Assembly (NCBI RefSeq): GCF_036503815.1
Contig: NZ_AP027767.1
Span: 1-34,997 of the forward strand
Origin: Escherichia coli
GTDB lineage: Bacteria > Pseudomonadota > Gammaproteobacteria > Enterobacterales > Enterobacteriaceae
Direction of reading: 5' to 3'
Length of the DNA stretch: 34,997 nucleotides
Of the stretch, positions 29,614 through 34,997 are shown in pieces. The notes beneath the pieces were generated by a model, which was not told where the DNA came from, searched no databases, and saw only the letters and a list, made by a program, of their open reading frames with translations. The position numbers were made by a program, and so were the translations under genes. Position 1 is the stretch's first letter. Each line of letters starts with the position of its first letter.

Positions 29614-30732
29614 CTATTTTACCTTTAACTCATAGATATCAGAAAAATCAATGTCTTCCCCGACCATAATAGTGATTATGTCACCCTGGTTTTTATACAT
29701 TGTTGGAGGAATATTTATCGAATTCTCAAGTGCGACTTTAGCCATTTCAGCCATTGCCTGTCGTGAGTTTTCGGTATAATCCACATTACGATCTTTACCA
29801 GGTGCATTATCCGCCGCCGCCGCCGCTACATCCTGAACCATACTGAGCATAAGAGAACCACCAAAACGCTCCCAGAAGTGAGAATCGATCCATCCATCAA
29901 TGCCCGCTTCTCCCAGGGGACCAGCTGCTGCTGTATTTACCATATCGATTCGTTTATTATCAGGCGTCCGCAACTGCTCCCACATAACGAACATTCTGCC
30001 CTGTCCATGATTCAGCGTTCCGGTCTGGTAACGACCAAAAGCCTTAGTTCCCTGTTCCAGTAATTTTGTGTGGTGATTAGCACTCCATACATCTTCTGTA
30101 AAAACACAACTGATACGACCTGCAACATCAGAAACAAAGCGTGTGGTTAAAGCACACGGTATAAGCCTGTTTTCCTCAATATAGAGATCAGGATCGAGAT
30201 TAATCGCAGTTACTTTCATTCCTGATTTACCAGGCACATTTTCTTTTGATTCTTTCCTTTCTTCCTGTGGCTCTGATGTCTGCGATGTCCTGCTGCTGCC
30301 ACTCGCGCCAGTCTGACTCCCTCCCTGACCAGCAACAGGTATTGACAAATATTTCCTGAACCCCTCCTGTGGCACTTCTTTATGACCGTCAGAAACAGTA
30401 TTACCAGAACCAGTAGCGCCTGGATTGATAATTGCTTTGTTCTCAACAGGGTCAAAATTCTGACCAAGACCAGTACGGATTTTACTTACCTGAGAAATGC
30501 TGGTATCGCCTGTTGATTCTGATGCTTTCTGCTGGTCATCTGCAAAATAATTTTTATATGTTTTCAGCGCAAAAATACCAATAACTAATACAGCCATCAG
30601 ACCAAACAGAAAGCCAGAACGCATACGATTATTTTTGTTCCTGATATCACCGATATCATGAACGGGTTTACTTTCCAGCTTTGACTGATTCGCATCATCA
30701 ACTAAATCATCTGTTTTTTTCATATCAGTCAT
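29614..30732 (-). CDS. virB10: VirB10-type T4SS core protein
   Basis: A 372-aa bitopic inner-membrane protein that reaches the outer membrane. It has a cytoplasmic N-terminus, one helix (FLFGLMAVLVIGIFALKTY at ~41-59), a Ser/Gly/Pro-rich periplasmic linker (QGGSQTGASGSSRTSQTSE), then the TrbI/VirB10 beta-barrel: CALTTRFVSDVAGRISCVF, KAFGRYQTGTLNHGQGRMFV and IPPTMYKNQGDIITIMVGED near the C-terminus. It overlaps virB9 by 8 bp. Confidence 0.94.
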   Translation of the reverse strand: MTDMKKTDDLVDDANQSKLESKPVHDIGDIRNKNNRMRSGFLFGLMAVLVIGIFALKTYKNYFADDQQKASESTGDTSISQVSKIRTGLGQNFDPVENKAIINPGATGSGNTVSDGHKEVPQEGFRKYLSIPVAGQGGSQTGASGSSRTSQTSEPQEERKESKENVPGKSGMKVTAINLDPDLYIEENRLIPCALTTRFVSDVAGRISCVFTEDVWSANHHTKLLEQGTKAFGRYQTGTLNHGQGRMFVMWEQLRTPDNKRIDMVNTAAAGPLGEAGIDGWIDSHFWERFGGSLMLSMVQDVAAAAADNAPGKDRNVDYTENSRQAMAEMAKVALENSINIPPTMYKNQGDIITIMVGEDIDFSDIYELKVK

Positions 30733-31633
30733 TATTCACCTCAACACGTTCTACCGCAGGAGAAGATGTATTCCTCTGGTCGGTTAATACTTTTCCGAAA
30801 GATTTATTCACAACACCAACAACGCTGTTTCCATAGCGTAAAACAAATTTGTCATTAACGTTGTGGATAACCATAATTTTATACTTGCCTTTTGTTTCCA
30901 CATTAAAAGCAAGTGTCTGTTCCTGACCATCTCTTACAGCAAATGGAGCTGGGAATACTTTCCCTGAGTTAAAACCTAAAAAGGTAAATATGCCATTATC
31001 ATAAGCAAAATCAGGGGCGATACGACGACTGTCATATTTTTCATTGACTCGCATGAAATAATTCCAGTTTTTAGGCGCATCGGCTTTTTCAAAACTTTCA
31101 GAAATCAGTTTCTTCTGTCTGAGTTTTTCCTGTTTTTCTTTTGCCAGCCTTACTTCTTCTGCATTCTTTTTCGCTATTTCTGATGGATAGCGGAATTGTA
31201 CAACATAAGCAGGTTGCGCTTGTTTTTCTTCTGACAGAAGGATTAGATCCAGACTGTAAATCCGCTTTGTTGTTCTGACAAAAAGATTCGTATCCCATTC
31301 CTTTTCTGTTGGCTGGAAAACCTTTTTCAGTTTTTCGCCTTCATCGCCTTCCTGTTCCTGAACAACGGGACGCGGATTGATGTAAACAACATTATCATCG
31401 GTTGTGATTTCCCATCCGGCAGGAAAACCAGCCTTTGCACTGATAACAGCCTCACCTTCATCAAAAACAACTGATGTGAGAAATCCTGTCTTTGACCGGA
31501 TAACGGTCGTATTCGCACCGTTATAACTCACAGTCTGCATCCTTGCATCAAATCCAGAAGGTAACGGAGTCGCTGCTGAATACACAAGCCCAGGAAGCAA
31601 TAAACATGTAGCAATAAATAATTTCTTCATCAT
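30725..31633 (-). CDS. virB9: VirB9-type T4SS core protein
   Basis: A 302-aa periplasmic/outer-membrane core subunit. Signal peptide KKLFIATCLLLPGLVYSAA, then the CagX/VirB9 domain: TVSYNGANTTVIRSKTG, a long charged linker (KKNAEEVRLAKEKQEKLRQ), and a C-terminal beta domain (FTFLGFNSGKVFPAPFAV, KYKIMVIHNVNDKFVLRYG). It overlaps virB8 by 4 bp and virB10 by 8 bp, a tightly coupled cluster. Confidence 0.93.
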   Translation of the reverse strand: MMKKLFIATCLLLPGLVYSAATPLPSGFDARMQTVSYNGANTTVIRSKTGFLTSVVFDEGEAVISAKAGFPAGWEITTDDNVVYINPRPVVQEQEGDEGEKLKKVFQPTEKEWDTNLFVRTTKRIYSLDLILLSEEKQAQPAYVVQFRYPSEIAKKNAEEVRLAKEKQEKLRQKKLISESFEKADAPKNWNYFMRVNEKYDSRRIAPDFAYDNGIFTFLGFNSGKVFPAPFAVRDGQEQTLAFNVETKGKYKIMVIHNVNDKFVLRYGNSVVGVVNKSFGKVLTDQRNTSSPAVERVEVNND

Positions 31634-32316
31634 TCCCCCCTGACTTCCCGATCTGTCTGGTAACTGGTTACAGTAAAACCGAGAGGATTAAGCTCACGAC
31701 TGGAACTTTTAACCGACTTTTCTGGTTCAAAACGATATGTCACACGAGCCGTCCAGTATGAAACTGAAACCTGTCCGGTCGTGAAGTTTCTCGTCGTTTT
31801 TTTAAAGCGCACAGAGGCCAGTTTATCTGGCGCGGTTGCGTCAGAAATAATATTGGAGATGACCTCAACCGCAACGTAAGAACCGTTATTATGATAAATT
31901 TTATCAGGAGCCATATCGCTGTTATACAGACGAAGATAATCGTCCTTTACTGTATTCGAGCTATATAGCTGTACAGTCTCATAATCATACTGAAGAGACG
32001 GATAATTATAACCTTCACGTAAAGTAATATACGTGTTTACAAAATACCGCCCAAGTGCTTCAGATTGCAGGATCTTTTCCTGTTTAACCTGAGTAATCAG
32101 TTCTGTACGGCCTGTTTTTTCGCCAACAGCCACAATAGCAAGCTCTTTTTCTTTTAATGGCACAAGAACACAAATTGCAGCCCCAAGACATAAGGACAGT
32201 AATGATGCTGCCACTGCAACACGCCATGCATTTTTCTTAGACCGTTCATTTTCTGCATAGAGTTGTCTTTCGAAGGATTTAGCTGTCTCAATCTTCTTTT
32301 CGATTTTTTCACTCAT
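31630..32316 (-). CDS. virB8: VirB8-type inner-membrane T4SS protein
   Basis: A 228-aa protein with a cytoplasmic N-terminus, one transmembrane helix (AWRVAVAASLLSLCLGAAICVL, ~31-52) and a periplasmic NTF2-like domain (YFVNTYITLREGYNY, DYETVQLYSS, TARVTYRFEP). It bridges inner and outer parts of the channel. It overlaps virB7 by 8 bp at the start and virB9 by 4 bp at the end. Confidence 0.93.
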   Translation of the reverse strand: MSEKIEKKIETAKSFERQLYAENERSKKNAWRVAVAASLLSLCLGAAICVLVPLKEKELAIVAVGEKTGRTELITQVKQEKILQSEALGRYFVNTYITLREGYNYPSLQYDYETVQLYSSNTVKDDYLRLYNSDMAPDKIYHNNGSYVAVEVISNIISDATAPDKLASVRFKKTTRNFTTGQVSVSYWTARVTYRFEPEKSVKSSSRELNPLGFTVTSYQTDREVRGE

Positions 32317-32437
32317 AACTGATTACCTGGCTGTGGTTAATGGGTTCCAGTTCGCCGGAAACATCAGAAGGAAGGTTATTCCTTGTGGTACATCCGGAAA
32401 TCTGAAACAGGAAAAACAAAAGAATCACACATCGCAT
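32309..32437 (-). CDS. virB7: VirB7-type lipoprotein, 42 aa
   Basis: A short lipoprotein with signal MRCVILLFFLFQ and lipobox ISGC (Cys 16); the mature part TTRNNLPSDVSGELEPI ends in SYE. It begins at ATG 32437, with GGTGAATT upstream. The stop lies 7 bp inside virB8 (TGA at 32311-32309), so translation is coupled. VirB7 stabilises VirB9 in the outer membrane. The position between virB6-linked ORFs and virB8 is the usual one. Confidence 0.85.
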   Translation of the reverse strand: MRCVILLFFLFQISGCTTRNNLPSDVSGELEPINHSQVISYE

Positions 32438-32449
32438 AAATTCACCTTA

Positions 32450-32653
32450 TTAAGCGTTCACGAACACCTTTAAGAGATAAAGGCCAAGATGAAGAAAAAG
32501 AATCCCACCAATAAGAAGCAAAAAGCGAAGATCCATACCCTTTCTCCATTTCCCCGCAAGCCCTAAACCAAGTCTTATTCCTGCGAAGCAGGTAAACACT
32601 CCTAAAAGAAGGATTAGGACAAAATAAAGTATCATGACAAAATAATGAAGCAT
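32450..32653 (-). CDS. Small membrane protein in the T4SS operon, 67 aa
   Basis: ATG 32653 (MLHYFVMILYF) starts 1 bp after the upstream 59-aa ORF stop (TGA C ATG), so translation is coupled; the longer frame start overlaps that ORF. Two hydrophobic helices (YFVMILYFVLILLLGVFTCF and LRFLLLIGGILFLHLGLYLL) flank a basic loop (KWRKGMD). No family recognised. It sits between virB6 and virB7, so it is likely an accessory inner-membrane part. Confidence 0.7.
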   Translation of the reverse strand: MLHYFVMILYFVLILLLGVFTCFAGIRLGLGLAGKWRKGMDLRFLLLIGGILFLHLGLYLLKVFVNA

Positions 32654-32654
32654 G

Positions 32655-32834
32655 TCACAACCAGCTCTGACTGATTCCACCTAAGACCTTAAATAAGGTA
32701 ATTCCCGTGATTAAAATAACAAGCTGGGTTATTAGCTTTCTCTTCCTGCTCCATCCGGAGGTGATATGTTTATCAACGAACACCAGTATCCAGTTCAGGG
32801 ACATCACATAAAAAAAACGTTTCATTATTTTCAT
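32655..32834 (-). CDS. Small hydrophobic protein in the T4SS operon, 59 aa
   Basis: A 59-codon ORF whose ATG (32834) overlaps the virB6 stop by 4 bp (ATGA). Basic N-terminus (MKIMKRFF), a hydrophobic stretch (YVMSLNWILVFVD), a basic turn (SGWSRKRK) and a second hydrophobic stretch (LITQLVILITGITLFKVL). Coupled on both sides, so probably translated. Function unknown. Confidence 0.6.
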   Translation of the reverse strand: MKIMKRFFYVMSLNWILVFVDKHITSGWSRKRKLITQLVILITGITLFKVLGGISQSWL

Positions 32835-33925
32835 GCGGCGTTCCTCGCTCGTGCTTTTTCCAGGGATGCAAGTCTTCTCGCCTTCATCCCCAAAGCACCT
32901 GTCGGAGCCAGCGCCTGATATCCCTTTTCACCCGCCCATTCAGCGGCTGTTCGCGCACCACGCCCCATCAGATTCCCTGCTTTCCCTGATAAAGAATTCA
33001 TGCCCGTTCTTCCGGCCATCCCTAAGCCAAAACCTAAACCAGCACGACCGCCAAGCATCAGAGACTTACCAGTAGCCATACCAGCAGCACCCAGCCCCAT
33101 CATGGCTGCGCCCTGAACAGCACCTTCAACACCTGCACCTGCTAACTGGACAGCAAAACCTTTAGCTATAAGAACCAATAAAGCCCCCAAAAACCCAGCC
33201 ATAAAGCCCATAGCACCTGTAGATACAAGATTTACATTCCCTGTTTGTGCAGCACGAATAGCATGGGAAAGGATCATCCCTTGAAAATCCATTGCTATCC
33301 GAATCACTAAACTGGCAAATAGAACTGTCAGAATACTGGAGAATAACGATTGTAACCAATTATTAAACATGCTCCGAATAAAACCAAACATGAGACAAAA
33401 GATAAATATCGGTGCTGTAATAATCAGGAGTTTCATCGTTACATCTGCTGTTAAAAAAACAACCACACTAACAGCCATTAAAATAAGCGAGCCAGTCCAT
33501 ATTAAAAACTGACCAACTACACCTTGATCTTTAACATATGTTGATTTATCTAAAGAGTATATTTCCGCACCAAGATTTTGCGTACTTTTCCATAAGTTAT
33601 CTAAAGTTTGCCAGACACTCACCCCTCCAGAAAAACCATCTTTCATGCCTTGCAACGCATCAGTAGCCGCAGTTAAATACCCATCCGCATTAGTTATAAA
33701 CATGATTATGATTGCAAATTTTGATAGATCCCATACTAAATCCTGCAAGGGCGTCTGAGTTTTACTGGCAAGTATTTGATATCCTTTCCATAGTACATAT
33801 AACGTAACCGATACCGTTGCTAACGACATAATATCATTAGCAAATTGTGTTTGATAACTGGAGCTGATTTTATCTACCGAATCCATAACGGTAGAATTAT
33901 ATTTAACGAAAAACCCCTGAGCCAT
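32831..33925 (-). CDS. virB6: VirB6-type polytopic T4SS protein
   Basis: A 364-aa inner-membrane protein with about six hydrophobic helices (e.g. FLIWTGSLILMAVSVVVFLT, LLIITAPIFIFCLMFGFI, GFMAGFLGALLVLIAKG) and a central periplasmic loop (GMKDGFSGGVSVWQ). The C-terminal ~90 residues are glycine/alanine-rich with basic end. VirB6 guides substrate through the inner membrane. It follows virB5 by 11 bp. Confidence 0.92.
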   Translation of the reverse strand: MAQGFFVKYNSTVMDSVDKISSSYQTQFANDIMSLATVSVTLYVLWKGYQILASKTQTPLQDLVWDLSKFAIIIMFITNADGYLTAATDALQGMKDGFSGGVSVWQTLDNLWKSTQNLGAEIYSLDKSTYVKDQGVVGQFLIWTGSLILMAVSVVVFLTADVTMKLLIITAPIFIFCLMFGFIRSMFNNWLQSLFSSILTVLFASLVIRIAMDFQGMILSHAIRAAQTGNVNLVSTGAMGFMAGFLGALLVLIAKGFAVQLAGAGVEGAVQGAAMMGLGAAGMATGKSLMLGGRAGLGFGLGMAGRTGMNSLSGKAGNLMGRGARTAAEWAGEKGYQALAPTGALGMKARRLASLEKARARNAA

Positions 33926-33936
33926 ATATCCACCTT

Positions 33937-34653
33937 TTAATCAAAAGTTAATGGTTCAGCTTCTTTCTGCTGTTTAATAAAGGCCTCTTGTTCTTGTGTG
34001 ACCAACATCTCATGATCTGCTTTATTTTTATTATTCCAGACATCATACTGCATTTTTATCGCCTGCATTTTTAACGACTGCGCCTGTAATGCGTTAGCCA
34101 AATCCTGGGATTCTTTGATATCCTTTGAAGCCTCAATTCGGCTACTTAAACTCTGAATCTGAGACATTGCACTTGATAACTGCTTATTGATCTCATTTCC
34201 CTGTTCAATACTGGCAGCCGTTGACACAATCCGTGCTTTACAGAGATTATCATTACGTTCATAGCCCGTATTACACATATCGAAGGCTCCATACTTGCTG
34301 AACAGATTTTTAGCCTGGCTGCTCAATGCACCTTCGGGATTACTGGTAAAATCAGAAATATAACTGTTCCCCTGCTTATAAATATTTGTCAGTTCTGATT
34401 GTAGATTACTTAGTTCATTTGTGAATGCCGCAATATTCCTTATACCTGTTGCCGTGGCTAACTGGTCTTTATATGCCTGAATCTGACTCTGATAATGTTG
34501 CGCAGTTTCGGACCATTGTTTGAGTCGTTCTGTCCATCTTGCGGCTTCAACAGCCCATTCCGGACTGGCATCAATAGCAACCGGAATTCCTGCGCTACTA
34601 TAAAATGAAGCCGTCAATAATGATATCAGCATCAATGTTTTTACACGTTTCAT
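33937..34653 (-). CDS. virB5: VirB5-type minor pilin
   Basis: A 238-aa secreted protein with signal peptide KTLMLISLLTASFYSSAG and a mature part that is largely helical (WAVEAARWTERLKQWSE, YQSQIQAYKDQL, NEINKQLSSAMSQIQSL), the usual VirB5/TraC three-helix fold. A Cys pair is present (DMCNTGY, DNLCKAR). It probably sits at the pilus tip and aids recipient contact. It starts 11 bp after virB3-4. Confidence 0.92.
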   Translation of the reverse strand: MKRVKTLMLISLLTASFYSSAGIPVAIDASPEWAVEAARWTERLKQWSETAQHYQSQIQAYKDQLATATGIRNIAAFTNELSNLQSELTNIYKQGNSYISDFTSNPEGALSSQAKNLFSKYGAFDMCNTGYERNDNLCKARIVSTAASIEQGNEINKQLSSAMSQIQSLSSRIEASKDIKESQDLANALQAQSLKMQAIKMQYDVWNNKNKADHEMLVTQEQEAFIKQQKEAEPLTFD

Positions 34654-34664
34654 AAATTCACCTG

Positions 34665-34997
34665 TCAGATTGCCCGTTCGAGATATTCAGGAACCCAGTC
34701 ATCAGGCTCCATTCCTTCATGATAAATACTTTCAAAAATTTCCAGATTATCTGCACTGGCAGACAATATTTTCAGATATCCACCAAGTCCCGATAAATCG
34801 AGTGTCGCAAGTGCTGAAAATGATTTACCATCCCCCTTTTTAAGACTGCTTTTTTTAATCAGGAACTGTCTCGACATTGGATCAAGATTTTTAACAATAT
34901 TAAATTCTTCTGGTGTCAGCTTAAGCCCTTCCACATAATCATTGTAATCGGCATCAGGGTTAGCCAGATAAATACTGGTGCTGCATACTTCAACCAC
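34665..34997 (-). CDS. virB3-4: VirB3-VirB4 fusion, C-terminal 110 codons (continues from base 1)
   Basis: The end of the VirB4 ATPase: it enters at 34997 with GTG GTT GAA (Val-Val-Glu, not a true start) and reads DPMSRQFLIKKSSLKKGDG, then LSGLGGYLKILSAS, with a stop at 34665. Joined to the frame at 2415-1, it completes the 915-aa protein. The GTG at the window edge should not be taken as a start codon. Confidence 0.93.
   Translation of the reverse strand: MVEVCSTSIYLANPDADYNDYVEGLKLTPEEFNIVKNLDPMSRQFLIKKSSLKKGDGKSFSALATLDLSGLGGYLKILSASADNLEIFESIYHEGMEPDDWVPEYLERAI

Noticed and set aside
34665..34997. A 110-aa gene starting with GTG at the window edge.
   Set aside because: It is the C-terminus of virB3-4; the GTG is an internal Val codon.
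1..34997. tRNA or rRNA genes.
   Set aside because: None seen by eye on either strand.

Overview
The window reads as one complete circular conjugative plasmid of the IncX family (IncX4-like by recall of its pir, taxC, topB, hns and hicAB set), opened inside a gene. The frame of the VirB3-VirB4 gene runs off base 1 on the minus strand and continues without loss of frame from base 34997, so the two ends join into a single 915-codon ORF. The hosts suggested are enteric bacteria (Escherichia coli, Salmonella, Klebsiella). The evidence is an R6K-type pi replication protein with iterons, a P-type type IV secretion system, H-NS/Hha-family plasmid regulators, and the insertion sequences IS26 and IS1294. 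The main cargo is mcr-1, which encodes a phosphoethanolamine transferase that gives colistin resistance.

Layout, clockwise. 34997-34665 plus 2415-1 (virB3-4), virB2, virB1 and a short ribbon-helix-helix gene (3573) form the start of the minus-strand T4SS operon. It continues at 34653-26015 through virB5, virB6, two tiny membrane ORFs, virB7, virB8, virB9, virB10, virB11, virD4/taxB, a Cag12-like lipoprotein and a TrbM/KikA-like protein. Bases 3.7-6.2 kb carry eex, a LuxR-type regulator, relaxase taxC, taxA and oriT. Bases 6.4-10.5 kb are the leading region, transferred first: hicBA, several small unknown genes, an HTH gene and a J-domain gene, all on the minus strand. This region holds two identical 394-bp promoter-bearing repeats. 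An IS1294-type element follows (about 10.57-12.26 kb).

Bases 12.4-14.1 kb hold the replicon: a primosome-site-like segment, a DnaA box, six 22-bp iterons, the pir operator and pir. After pir come a membrane protein, a second inverted copy of the oriT core, and a DUF2726 gene. Bases 15.3-18.8 kb hold a DUF2806 gene split by the 2.6-kb mcr-1-pap2 cassette. The cassette is flanked by TA on each side, the scar left by ISApl1-type transposition after both IS copies were lost. Bases 19-20.1 kb carry parA, a small partner gene and centromere-like repeats. Bases 20.4-21.1 kb hold what looks like a type I toxin-antitoxin locus: a 31-aa hydrophobic peptide with a divergent ~88-nt RNA. Bases 21.4-22.3 kb are IS26, with an 8-bp target duplication. 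Then come hns-like, hha-like and topB genes and two small unknown genes that lead into the T4SS operon.

The genes fit together as follows. pir and the iterons replicate the plasmid. parA/parB-like, hicAB and the candidate type I system stabilise it. taxA/taxC/oriT, virD4 and virB1-11 transfer it, and eex prevents redundant entry. The H-NS/Hha pair probably silences plasmid and host genes. mcr-1 gives the selectable phenotype. The most novel-looking feature is the candidate zor/orz-like type I toxin-antitoxin module at 20.6-21.1 kb.
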